A DNA stretch of 64,000 bases from Pseudomonas hygromyciniae (GTDB lineage: Bacteria > Pseudomonadota > Gammaproteobacteria > Pseudomonadales > Pseudomonadaceae). Each line of letters opens with the position of its first letter. The stretch's first letter is position 1. A model generated the notes under the pieces. The model made no database searches and had not been told where the DNA came from. It saw only the letters and a program-made list of their open reading frames with translations. The translations under genes were made by a program, and so were the position numbers. The stretch covers positions 494,501-558,500 of the forward strand of contig NZ_CP070506.1 of NCBI RefSeq assembly GCF_016925675.1. Reading direction: 5' to 3'. Shown here piece by piece: positions 25,745 to 33,920 of the stretch.

Positions 25745-27850
25745 TTAAAAGCTGTATTGGGCTCCTGCACCCGCATACCAGGACCTGCCCGGGGCGGCTT
25801 CGTAATAACGGTCGTTGCCGTCGCCGACAATCACAGAGCCGACGTATTGGCGATCCAGCAGGTTGTCCAGGCGTAAGGTCTGGTGAAAGGTCCAGTGTTC
25901 GACCTTCTGCTCAAACCGCGCACGCCAGTTGAACACGCTGTAACCCGGAGCAGCATGCTTCTGGTTGGTGTCTTCCACATAGATCTTGCTGCGGTACATA
26001 CCTTCGACGGCGGTGCTGATCCAGTCCCGTGGCTTCCAGTTCAGCTCGGCGAACAGTGTGGTCTGCGGGACTCCGGGCAGGTAGTTGCCCTTGTCCACGG
26101 TTTTGCCGTTGTTAGTGAAGTCACTGTCATAGGTGGCTTGCAGGCGGGTGTAGGCGAGGTTGGCGCTCCACTGTTCGCTTAGTTGGCTTTCCATACCCAG
26201 TTCGAAGCCGCGGCGTAGGGTGCGGCCTGCGTTTTGGTAAGTGCTGCGCCCGCCACTGGATTGCTGTACTACCAGTTCATCGTCTGTGGTTATCTGGAAC
26301 AGTGCTGCATTTACCCGGGTGTCTTGCCCAATCCGTGCTTTCAGGCCGACCTCATACTGTGTGCTGACTGAAGGTTTGAGCGAGAAATTGAAGCCGTTTG
26401 CCGTGCTGGAGTATGCCGACTCTGCCTGGGTTGGTGTTTCGAAGCCTTTCCCTGCACTTACGTAAGCGTGCAGGTCCGGAGTGAAGGCGTACATTGCGCT
26501 AATTGAAGGTGTGTTTTTTTGGTAGGTCTTGCTGCCACTGTCGTTGCCGTCATTGCTACTGACAAAGTGATCGTCTACGTCCATTTTCATCGTGCTGTGG
26601 CGTAGTCCTGCTTGCAAGGTCCAGTCGCCCAAGAGCCAGTTTGCCTGGATGAATGGGTCTACGCTCGTGGCGGTATCGATTTCGTCACGGCCCAAGGCGC
26701 CTTTTACGCCGTGTTCACCATTGACAGTGTTGGAGTAACCCTGGCGGTCATCCTCGCTACGGTCGTAGTCCACGCCCGTGATAAGAGTCAGTTCTCCGGG
26801 GGCGCTTTCGATAGGTTGCAGCCAATGGACCGAACCTCCGTAGAATTTGCGATCAAAAGCTACCACTCCTCCGCGAGCATTGGCGGGATTGGGGTTTCCA
26901 TTGGCGAACTTGTCAGGTATCGACAGGTACTGAATCACACTCCGCCGCCCGGTATACGCATTGACCTGCAAAGTCGCATCGCCAATATACCGTTCGTAAT
27001 TCATCCCCAACTGCTGGTGATCAATGCTCTTGCGCGTGTTGTACGCCAGGGCGTTGCTGCTGACCGAGCGCGGATCAGCCTTGTAGCCGGCCCATGTTTG
27101 CCCCAGTGGATCCTGGGTGCCGTTCTGTTCCAGGCTGCTGTAGATCAGGGCCAGCTTGCTGTCGTCATCGGGCTCGACGTTGAGCTTGGCGAAGGTCTGG
27201 TCGCGGCGGGCGCTGCTGTGGTCGCGGTAGCCGTCGGTGTCCATGCGCGAGGCGTCGAGGACAAAACCGGCGCCCTGCACCGCGCCTTCGGCGCTGAGGT
27301 GGTTTTTGTTCAGGCCGTCGCTGCCGACCAGGGTTTCGGCGCCGATACGGGGCGGGCCTTCGCCGTTGCGCGAGAACATCTGGATCACCCCGCCGGCGTT
27401 GCTGCCATACAGGGTGGCGGCTGGGCCGCGCAGTACTTCGATGCGGTCGGCGGTGTCCAGGTTGAACGTTGCCGCCTGGCCCTGGCCGTCCGGGGTGCTG
27501 GCGGGGATGCCATCGGCAATCAGCTTGATCCCGCGCACGCCAAACGCCGAGCGCGCGCCAAAACCCCGGGAAGAAATCTGCAAGTCCTGGGCGTAGTTCT
27601 GGCGGTTCTGCACCACCAGTCCTGGCACACGGGACAGGGCCTCCGAGGCGTTGATGCCCAACTGGCCGTCGCTGATCTGCTCACGGCTGATGCTGTCCAC
27701 CGAGTAGGGCAGGTCAAAGCTGGGGCTGGCGCTGCGCGAGCCGGTTACCACGCTGGGATCGAGGATCAGCGGCGAGTCGTCGCCCAGAGCGGTGTTGCAC
27801 AAGGCAAACAGGCCTGGCAGCAGCAGGGTGAAACGGGCGTGATTGATCAT
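25745..27850 (-). CDS. TonB-dependent outer-membrane receptor
   Basis: A 701-residue receptor (from ATG at 27850; a TTG two codons upstream is possible). It has a cleavable signal (MINHARFTLLLPGLFALCNTALG), then a plug domain with the usual EVLRGPAATLYGSNAGGVI (about 138-156), then a 22-strand barrel ending in an aromatic (QYSF). It should import an iron-siderophore or similar scarce ligand with TonB energy. The ligand is not readable from sequence, and no transport or regulator gene is beside it. In P. aeruginosa the flanking LPS genes are adjacent, so this gene is part of a lineage-specific insert. Confidence 0.9.
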   Translation of the reverse strand: MINHARFTLLLPGLFALCNTALGDDSPLILDPSVVTGSRSASPSFDLPYSVDSISREQISDGQLGINASEALSRVPGLVVQNRQNYAQDLQISSRGFGARSAFGVRGIKLIADGIPASTPDGQGQAATFNLDTADRIEVLRGPAATLYGSNAGGVIQMFSRNGEGPPRIGAETLVGSDGLNKNHLSAEGAVQGAGFVLDASRMDTDGYRDHSSARRDQTFAKLNVEPDDDSKLALIYSSLEQNGTQDPLGQTWAGYKADPRSVSSNALAYNTRKSIDHQQLGMNYERYIGDATLQVNAYTGRRSVIQYLSIPDKFANGNPNPANARGGVVAFDRKFYGGSVHWLQPIESAPGELTLITGVDYDRSEDDRQGYSNTVNGEHGVKGALGRDEIDTATSVDPFIQANWLLGDWTLQAGLRHSTMKMDVDDHFVSSNDGNDSGSKTYQKNTPSISAMYAFTPDLHAYVSAGKGFETPTQAESAYSSTANGFNFSLKPSVSTQYEVGLKARIGQDTRVNAALFQITTDDELVVQQSSGGRSTYQNAGRTLRRGFELGMESQLSEQWSANLAYTRLQATYDSDFTNNGKTVDKGNYLPGVPQTTLFAELNWKPRDWISTAVEGMYRSKIYVEDTNQKHAAPGYSVFNWRARFEQKVEHWTFHQTLRLDNLLDRQYVGSVIVGDGNDRYYEAAPGRSWYAGAGAQYSF

Positions 27851-28027
27851 GGGCAAGCCTGTGTTCGTGGCACGCAGAGGGGGCTGCGTGCGAAAAAGGG
27901 CGCGAGTTTAACGACTCAGCCAGGTTTTGCCATTTCAGAGTTTTCTTACGTTGCCTATCGGCGTGTCTGATCTGGGGTGCTGCCAGGGGCAATGTTAGCG
28001 TGGCGCACAGCCAGGAGAAGACGCGTG

Positions 28028-28363
28028 ATGAACATGAAAGTGACAACTGCCTTGAGTGTGATGTCTCTGATGTTGAGCGGTTGCGGAACAGTCAACACGG
28101 TCTTGCGTGATGATCTTGCGGCAACCCGTGAGCTACGCAAGCAAAAAACCTATTGCCAATCCATTCCTCGGGTCTACAGCGGTGTAGCCTTCGATTTCTG
28201 CCTGCTCAATGCTCAGCCGGATTTTACCGGTGTACTGGTGCCGGCGGTGTTGGTGGACATTGTGGCGTCAGGTGCCGTCGACACGATTTTGCTGCCTTAC
28301 ACTATTTACCGGCAAAGTACTTATGGCAACATTGGCATTTACTGGCAGGCGAGGCGTTCATGA
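28028..28363 (+). CDS. YceK/YidQ-family (DUF1375) lipoprotein, copy 1
   Basis: A 111-residue lipoprotein. Signal peptide with lipobox LMLSGC (Cys about residue 19), then short mature part with IPRVYSGVAFDFC and VDIVASGAVDTILLPYTIYRQ, the family's YSGV and D-x-LLPYT signatures. AGGAG lies 10 nt before the ATG at 28028; a GTG one codon earlier is also possible. Function of the family is unknown. Its stop overlaps the start of copy 2 (ATGA). Confidence 0.85.
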   Translation: MNMKVTTALSVMSLMLSGCGTVNTVLRDDLAATRELRKQKTYCQSIPRVYSGVAFDFCLLNAQPDFTGVLVPAVLVDIVASGAVDTILLPYTIYRQSTYGNIGIYWQARRS

Positions 28364-28701
28364 GTCGTACATCCAAAGTCCTGTTGCTCGCTTGCCTGCT
28401 GGTTGCGGGCGGTTGCAGCACGGTCAATACGGTCTTTCGTCCGGACGCAGTTGCCAGCCAGAACCTCAAGGCGCTGCGCAGCAACTGTGAAAATGTGCCA
28501 CGTATCTACAGTGGTGTGATCTCTGGTTTTTGTTCGCTCAACGGCGAGCCCAATGGCAGCAGGAGCATGAATGACCAAGCCATCAACGATATTCCTTCTG
28601 TCGCTGTCGATTTCATGGCCTCCGGTGTTCTCGATACATTGATGTTGCCGTATACGGTCTATCGTCAGCACCGTGATGGCAGTATCGAGATCTTCCGCTG
28701 A
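28360..28701 (+). CDS. YceK/YidQ-family (DUF1375) lipoprotein, copy 2
   Basis: A 113-residue paralogue of the preceding gene: lipobox VAGGC, then CSTVNTVFRPD, VPRIYSGVISGFC and VDFMASGVLDTLMLPYTVYRQ. The two align along their whole length, so this is a tandem duplication, coupled by ATGA. It adds an internal segment (NGSRSMNDQAIND). Start fixed by the overlap. Confidence 0.85.
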   Translation: MSRTSKVLLLACLLVAGGCSTVNTVFRPDAVASQNLKALRSNCENVPRIYSGVISGFCSLNGEPNGSRSMNDQAINDIPSVAVDFMASGVLDTLMLPYTVYRQHRDGSIEIFR

Positions 28702-28756
28702 TGCCGCTTGTTTCTCCCTGCCATTTGCCGCTAGAGGCGTTTTGCCGCTTTTAAGC

Positions 28757-28762
28757 TATAAT
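28757..28762 (+). promoter_or_regulatory. -10 element upstream of the carbamoyltransferase
   Basis: TATAAT in CTATAATCCCGCCC, 90 nt before the GTG start. No convincing -35 at 17 bp. The leader after it can form two tight hairpins: CTCGCC-GA-GGCGAG (28779-28792) and CAGGCG-TCAG-CGCCTG (28809-28824). Confidence 0.5.
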
Positions 28763-28851
28763 CCCGCCCTTTAGCTTTTCTCGCCGAGGCGAGGAGCACA
28801 CATTTTTCAGGCGTCAGCGCCTGCATGCAGACTAAAAGAGGCTAGACCCCA

Positions 28852-30606
28852 GTGGCATTGACGATTCTTGGCCTGTCCGGCGCCCTTAGCCATGATCCTT
28901 CCGCAGCGTTGTATATCGACGGCAAGCTGATCGCGGCCGCCGAAGAAGAGCGCTTCGTACGCGATAAACATGCAAAGAACCGCATGCCCTACGAATCGGC
29001 GAAGTTCTGTCTGGAACAAGCCGGCATCAAGCCTTCTGACGTTGATGTGGTGGCGATCCCGTTTGCCCCGATCAGCTTGTTCGGCGAGGCCCGCTGGCAC
29101 TACGCCAAGCGCTACTGGTACGCCCCGGACCGCGCCCTCGACGCGATCCTGATGGGCAACCGTCGCTACAAACGCTACCGCAACAAGATTGTCTGGTGCC
29201 TGGAACAGCTGGGTTTTGATCCGAAGAAGATCAAGATCGAACCGGTTGAGCACCACTTGGCCCACGCTTCCAGCGCCTATCACTGCTCGGGCTTCCAGGA
29301 GAAGACCGCGATCCTGGGGATCGACGGTAAGGGCGAGTACGCCACGACCTTCTTTGGCTATGGCGAGAACGGCAAGATCCACAAGATCAAGGAATTCTAC
29401 GATCCGGACTCCCTCGGCGGCCTGTACGGCGCGATTACTGAGTTCCTCGGTTTCGAGATGCTTGATGGCGAGTTCAAGGTCATGGGCATGGCGCCGTATG
29501 GCGATGCCAGCAAGTATGACTTTTCGCGCCTGGCCTCCTTTGAAAACGGCGAGCTGGTGATCAACACCGACTACGCCAACGTCATTGGCCTGCGTCGTTA
29601 TAAAGAGAAGGGCAAGGGTTTCTACTTTTCGCCAAAACTGATCGAGTGGCTGGGTCCCAAGCGCGAAGGCGACATCGCCGACGAGCCGTACATTCACTAC
29701 GCAGCCAGCATGCAGGCCCTGTTCGAGAAGCTGGCCTTGCAGATGATCGACCATTATCTGGGCGATATCCTCAAGGAAACCGGCAAGCTGGCCTTCGCCG
29801 GCGGCTGTGCGCTGAACGTTAAATTGAACCAGAAGATCATTGCCCGCGACGACGTCAAGGAGCTGTTCGTGCAGCCAGCGTCCGGCGATGCCGGCACCGC
29901 GGTAGGTGCGGCGGCCTATGTGTCCCATGCCCGTGGCGTACCGGTAGAGAAGATGGAACACGTCTATCTCGGCCCGTCCTACAGTAACGAAGAAGTGATT
30001 GCCGCGTGCGCCAAGCACCCGAGCAAGCCTAAGTGGCGCCAGATCGAGGACATGCCCAAGCGCATCGCCCAGATCATGGTCGACGGCAACCCGGTGGCCT
30101 GGTTCCAGGGGCGCATGGAGTTCGGTCCGCGTGCCTTGGGCGGACGTTCGATCATCGGTTGCCCGAGCGCCGTGGGTGTGGCTGACCGGATCAACCACCA
30201 GATCAAGTTCCGCGAGCGCTGGAGGCCTTTCTGCCCGTCGATGCTCGACACCGTGGCCCCGCAGATGATCAAGGTCGATCACCCGGCCCCGTTCATGACC
30301 TTTACCTTTGAAGTGTCGGAAGAATGGAAAACCCGCGTGCCGGAAGTGGTCCATGAAGATGGTACCTCCCGCGCCCAGGTGCTCAAGCGCGAGTACAACC
30401 CGCGCTACTACGACATGATGAAAGAGCTGGAAGTGCTGACCGGCAACGGTGTGTCCCTGAACACCTCGCTCAACCGCCGTGGCGAAGCGATGATTTGCTC
30501 GCCAACCGACGCGTTGAACATGTTCTTCGGCTCCGACCTGCAGTACCTGATCATGGAGGACATCCTGGTGGTCAAAGATGGTGTGGAAGGGCAAGTCATT
30601 GACTGA
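28852..30606 (+). CDS. wapO: LPS-core carbamoyltransferase (NodU/CmcH family)
   Basis: A 584-residue enzyme transferring carbamoyl from carbamoyl phosphate via carbamoyl-adenylate. N-terminal Kae1-like domain: VEHHLAHASSAYH (about 136-148, metal histidines) and LGIDGKGEYATT. C-terminal domain: GGCALNVKLNQKI (about 317-329) and FGPRALGGRSIIG (about 424-436). Start GTG at 28852 (MALTILGLSGALSHDPSAA) fits the family N-terminus. P. aeruginosa has a 7-O-carbamoyl on inner-core heptose II, and PA5005 is the matching gene; symbol given on that basis. Confidence 0.85.
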   Translation: MALTILGLSGALSHDPSAALYIDGKLIAAAEEERFVRDKHAKNRMPYESAKFCLEQAGIKPSDVDVVAIPFAPISLFGEARWHYAKRYWYAPDRALDAILMGNRRYKRYRNKIVWCLEQLGFDPKKIKIEPVEHHLAHASSAYHCSGFQEKTAILGIDGKGEYATTFFGYGENGKIHKIKEFYDPDSLGGLYGAITEFLGFEMLDGEFKVMGMAPYGDASKYDFSRLASFENGELVINTDYANVIGLRRYKEKGKGFYFSPKLIEWLGPKREGDIADEPYIHYAASMQALFEKLALQMIDHYLGDILKETGKLAFAGGCALNVKLNQKIIARDDVKELFVQPASGDAGTAVGAAAYVSHARGVPVEKMEHVYLGPSYSNEEVIAACAKHPSKPKWRQIEDMPKRIAQIMVDGNPVAWFQGRMEFGPRALGGRSIIGCPSAVGVADRINHQIKFRERWRPFCPSMLDTVAPQMIKVDHPAPFMTFTFEVSEEWKTRVPEVVHEDGTSRAQVLKREYNPRYYDMMKELEVLTGNGVSLNTSLNRRGEAMICSPTDALNMFFGSDLQYLIMEDILVVKDGVEGQVID

Positions 30607-31504
30607 GAGGCGGATTGGCGTCGTCATTCCCACCTATAACTACGCACACACGTTGGGACGCGCGGTTGAATCGGTGCTGGCACAGCTCGATGAGGCGAAT
30701 GCACAGTTACTGGTGATTGATGATGGCTCGACCGATGAGACGCCGCAGGTGCTGGCAGCGATGATGGAAAAGTACCCGGGGCGTTTTCGGGCATTGCGCA
30801 AACCCAATGGAGGTGCGGCCTCGGCCCGCAACCTGGGGCTTGAAGAGTCTGCGGGCGAGTACCTGATGTTCTTGGATGCCGATGATGAAATGGCGCCAGG
30901 CGCACTGCTTTCGGTAGCTCAGCATATTGCCGCACATCCGGAGAGTCGTTTGATCGTCGGCGGCCACTGGTCTGTGTTCGGGGATGGCAAGCGCCGCTTG
31001 CATATGGTCAAGCAGCTTCCAGCCAGCGCCTATCTGCGGGTGCGTGGTTACTTGCTGGACAAGACGATAGCGCTTTCCAATGGTGCTTGCGCGATGCATA
31101 AAGATATTTTTAGCGTGGGCAACTATCCGGAGAGTTTGCGTAATGCTGAAGATATTCCTGTATTTGCTCAGGCCTTGGCGCGTTTTTCATGCAGTGTCAT
31201 AGACCAGCCTCTGGTGCTGATCTACAAGCATGCGGACAGCTTGCGCCATGACATCAATCACAGTGTCGCGGCAGGCGTGAGCCTGGTGGACGAGGTGTTT
31301 TCGCCAGTGCGCATGCCGGCAGAGCTGCAAGGCTTGCGCAGTGCGTTTCTCGCGCAGCGCTGCCTGTCTTTGTTTCGCAATTGCTTCAGTGCTGGGGAAT
31401 ACGCGCTTGCCAAGCAGTTTTACTGCCAGGCGGTACGTACAGACTGGCGTGCTCTGACGCGCTGGTCGTACACACGCAAGGCACTTCAGCTGATGTTCAA
31501 GTAA
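30599..31504 (+). CDS. GT2 family glycosyltransferase
   Basis: About 301 residues from TTG at 30599 (GGAAGG 8 nt upstream; overlaps the carbamoyltransferase by 8 nt). An ATG at 30578 would add 7 residues. GT-A fold: GVVIPTYNYAHTLGRAVESV, VIDDGSTDET and YLMFLDADDE (the DxD metal motif). Likely adds a sugar to LPS core or another envelope glycan; acceptor unknown. The C-terminal third is poorly conserved and ends in basic residues. Confidence 0.87.
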   Translation: MTERRIGVVIPTYNYAHTLGRAVESVLAQLDEANAQLLVIDDGSTDETPQVLAAMMEKYPGRFRALRKPNGGAASARNLGLEESAGEYLMFLDADDEMAPGALLSVAQHIAAHPESRLIVGGHWSVFGDGKRRLHMVKQLPASAYLRVRGYLLDKTIALSNGACAMHKDIFSVGNYPESLRNAEDIPVFAQALARFSCSVIDQPLVLIYKHADSLRHDINHSVAAGVSLVDEVFSPVRMPAELQGLRSAFLAQRCLSLFRNCFSAGEYALAKQFYCQAVRTDWRALTRWSYTRKALQLMFK

Positions 31505-31664
31505 GCGTTTTATAGCCTGTTACGCTACGCCGAGAGTTACCTGTACAACGCCTGGGTTGATTGCATTGACTAGGCGTTGGGTTTTGGCGGTGCAGTGGTT
31601 TTCTGGAACATATGTTTTCAAATCTTGTGCACACGATGTGACGCCAGGTTTTAAGGAGCGGGGT
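31505..31664 (+). other. Spacer before the GT-C gene
   Basis: 160 nt between the GT2 and GT-C genes. No hairpin or REP. An open frame from 31557 runs into the GT-C gene, but it lacks a ribosome site; only the GTG at 31665 has one (AAGGAG, 31653-31658). Confidence 0.5.
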
Positions 31665-33137
31665 GTGGTTGGTATAGGCAGTAAGTTGTGGGCCCGGGTT
31701 TTGAGTGTTGTCGTCGAACATCCCGTTCGAGTGGCTTTTTTCGGGAGTCTGCTGCTATCCCTGATCGCCGTATTGGGCGCCGCGACTGTCGGGCGTGATG
31801 CTGCTTTCTACCTGACCATTGCCCAGGACGTCCAAGTCCACGGCCCGAAATCCGCCTTTGCCGTATTCAACTGGCCCTGGTTCTCCCTGCTCCTGGCGGG
31901 TACCCATTCGGTTTCAGGCCTGCCCATAGAACTGAGTGCTTACTTGTGGTGTTCGCTGTTTGCCGCTGGAACCTGTGCGCTTCTGGTTGACTGCGTTCGC
32001 CAGCGCTCAGTGCAGGTTGCACCCTGGGCCTGCCTGGTGGTGCTGGCGATGCCGGCGTTCAACCAGTTTCGTGGCGAGATCCTGCGTGAGTTCGGCTTCT
32101 GGTTTTTCTGCATCCTGACGCTGTGGCTGGCCATGCGCTGGCAGGCCCGTGGTGGATGGCTGCGGGCGGCAATCATCCATCTGGCGATTGTCGCGGCAGC
32201 AGCGTTCCGGTTGGAGGCGTTGTTGCTGTTGCCGGCGTTGGGCTTGTGGCAGTTGCCTGGCCTGTGGGTCCGCGAACGGCGCCTGGCACTCCTGCAATTT
32301 GTCGCGCTGCCGCTGCTGGGTGTGGTGGCGGGGGTGGTGCTGGTCTCGTCCACGGGCGGTTTTTCATCGGCCCGCGTTGCCTACTATCTGGATTTGATCA
32401 ATCCGAGCAGTGTCTTGGCGTCGTTTGATTTGCTGCGCGAGCAGTTCGCCAACTCGCTGATCAACAAGTACTCCCAGGATGAAACGGGGCGCATCATCTT
32501 TTTTGGCATCCTGGCGGCCATGGTCATCAGTTTTGTGAGTATTTGCGGACCCTTTGCCGTGCCGTTTCTACGGGGGCGCAATTGGCAGGCAATCAAGCTC
32601 TACTGGTATGAGTACCGGCCTTTTGCTTGGGCGGCGGTGTTGTATCTGTTGGTGTTGCTGCTGTTCTTTATCCAGCAGCAGTTCATGAACACACGCTACA
32701 TGAGCTTCTTGAACCTGCTGTTTGTACCGGCGCTGGCGCTTGCGCTGCAGATGTTTGCGCAACAGTTCCCGCGCCTGGGCAAGGCCCTGGTGGCGGTCGG
32801 CCTGTTGGTGATGTTGTCCAATGTGGTGTCCACTGGGCCGGGCAAGGTCCAGTACGTCGAGGCGGGGCGTTGGATGGCGGCGAATGTCGAACCGGATGTT
32901 CCTGCGTATTTCGATGATGGGCGTATTGGTTATTACGCAGGGCGTGGTTACCTGCTCAAGCAATTGACCCGGGAAGCCGCGATGTCACCGGCGCATGCAG
33001 GGAAATTCCGCTACTTCCTGATCGAAGCCCGTGGCAACGAGCCCTGGCTCACCAGTTGGCTCGCCGAGCGCAACCTGCGTATCGTCGAGCGCTTCGCCAA
33101 TCGCCGAGGCGCCACAGTACTGATCATCACCCAGTGA
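31665..33137 (+). CDS. Polytopic GT-C type glycosyltransferase-like membrane protein
   Basis: About 490 residues from GTG at 31665, chosen because AAGGAG lies exactly 6 nt upstream; upstream in-frame codons lack a site. Roughly ten to twelve hydrophobic helices (for example VAFFGSLLLSLIAVLGA, FVALPLLGVVAGVVLV, AAVLYLLVLLLFFIQ), and a first periplasmic loop with GRDAAFYLTIAQD, the acidic position typical of PMT/ArnT-like GT-C enzymes using polyprenyl-phosphate sugars. The soluble C-terminus is about 100 residues. It sits where P. aeruginosa has other LPS genes and waaL. A sugar-modifying role in the periplasm is inferred. Confidence 0.75.
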   Translation: MVGIGSKLWARVLSVVVEHPVRVAFFGSLLLSLIAVLGAATVGRDAAFYLTIAQDVQVHGPKSAFAVFNWPWFSLLLAGTHSVSGLPIELSAYLWCSLFAAGTCALLVDCVRQRSVQVAPWACLVVLAMPAFNQFRGEILREFGFWFFCILTLWLAMRWQARGGWLRAAIIHLAIVAAAAFRLEALLLLPALGLWQLPGLWVRERRLALLQFVALPLLGVVAGVVLVSSTGGFSSARVAYYLDLINPSSVLASFDLLREQFANSLINKYSQDETGRIIFFGILAAMVISFVSICGPFAVPFLRGRNWQAIKLYWYEYRPFAWAAVLYLLVLLLFFIQQQFMNTRYMSFLNLLFVPALALALQMFAQQFPRLGKALVAVGLLVMLSNVVSTGPGKVQYVEAGRWMAANVEPDVPAYFDDGRIGYYAGRGYLLKQLTREAAMSPAHAGKFRYFLIEARGNEPWLTSWLAERNLRIVERFANRRGATVLIITQ

Positions 33138-33139
33138 GA

Positions 33140-33796
33140 TCAGTCCAGTAGTTGTCGCAGGCGCTCAATCAGTGGCGCCTGTTGACTGCCTGCCGGCAAG
33201 CCCTGGCGATAGCCGTCGAAAAAGGCTTGCCCGGCATCATCACCCAGCAGCCATTGCCGATCCTGCGCATAGCGTCGCAGATGGCTGAAGTTGCGCCGCC
33301 GCTTGCTCTGGCTCAGTGGGCTGGCCTGGCAGCTCAGGTCGGCAATGTCGATCAAACCCAGGGTGTTTTCCGGTGTCAGGACGACGTTGCCAAAGTGCAG
33401 CGAGCGAAAGTACACGCCCTTCTCATGCAGTTGCGCAATGAAGCAGCCCAGGCGCCCACGCAGGGCCTCGGCGTCGGCCTTGGCGAGTTTCAACTGGCGG
33501 ATGGTTTCCCCGGCCAGTGGGCTGTAGTACACCGCGTCCCGCGCAATGCTGGGGATGCGATACACCGCAATGATGCGCGGGCAGGGGATGTCCCGTTGCT
33601 GCAGCGCGCGGGTGTTGTTGGCGAAGCGTTGTGCATAGGGGTAGAACAGCGCCGAACTGAGCAGGCGCTTGCGCCGGAACAGTTTGAGCATGCAACCATC
33701 GGTCAACCGGAGCACCTTGTCGCCAGAACCATCGGCTTCCAGCACCTGCGCACCGGCGCGCAATGCCTCATAGGTGTTGTGATCGATTACTTGCAT
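33140..33796 (-). CDS. Small kinase-like protein of the LPS cluster (PA4998 type)
   Basis: A 218-residue kinase-fold protein; homologues are often labelled toluene tolerance protein. MLKLFRRKRLLSS (about residues 36-48) supplies the ATP lysine and GLIDIADLS (about 146-154) a metal Asp. The catalytic loop reads VYFRSLHFGNVVL (about 127-139), with Ser where the HRD Asp is expected, so canonical catalysis is doubtful. It is convergent with the GT-C gene (2-nt gap) and divergent from msbA. Role likely in LPS core or its control. Confidence 0.75.
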   Translation of the reverse strand: MQVIDHNTYEALRAGAQVLEADGSGDKVLRLTDGCMLKLFRRKRLLSSALFYPYAQRFANNTRALQQRDIPCPRIIAVYRIPSIARDAVYYSPLAGETIRQLKLAKADAEALRGRLGCFIAQLHEKGVYFRSLHFGNVVLTPENTLGLIDIADLSCQASPLSQSKRRRNFSHLRRYAQDRQWLLGDDAGQAFFDGYRQGLPAGSQQAPLIERLRQLLD

Positions 33797-33885
33797 GCCT
33801 GACTCCCATCAATAGCCGGTTATCTTAACCGACTTGGTGCAAGGCTGGCCCCTGCTCATGTTTTTTGGGGCGAAGAGGCCTGTGA

Positions 33886-33891
33886 TATGAT
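33886..33891 (+). promoter_or_regulatory. Extended -10 of msbA
   Basis: TGATATGAT (TG-N-TATGAT), 29 nt before the msbA ATG. A short hairpin-forming palindrome (CGGTTA/TAACCG) lies upstream near 33813. Confidence 0.5.
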
Positions 33892-33920
33892 CCGCGCCTT
33901 ACTGATTTGCGCGGATTCCC

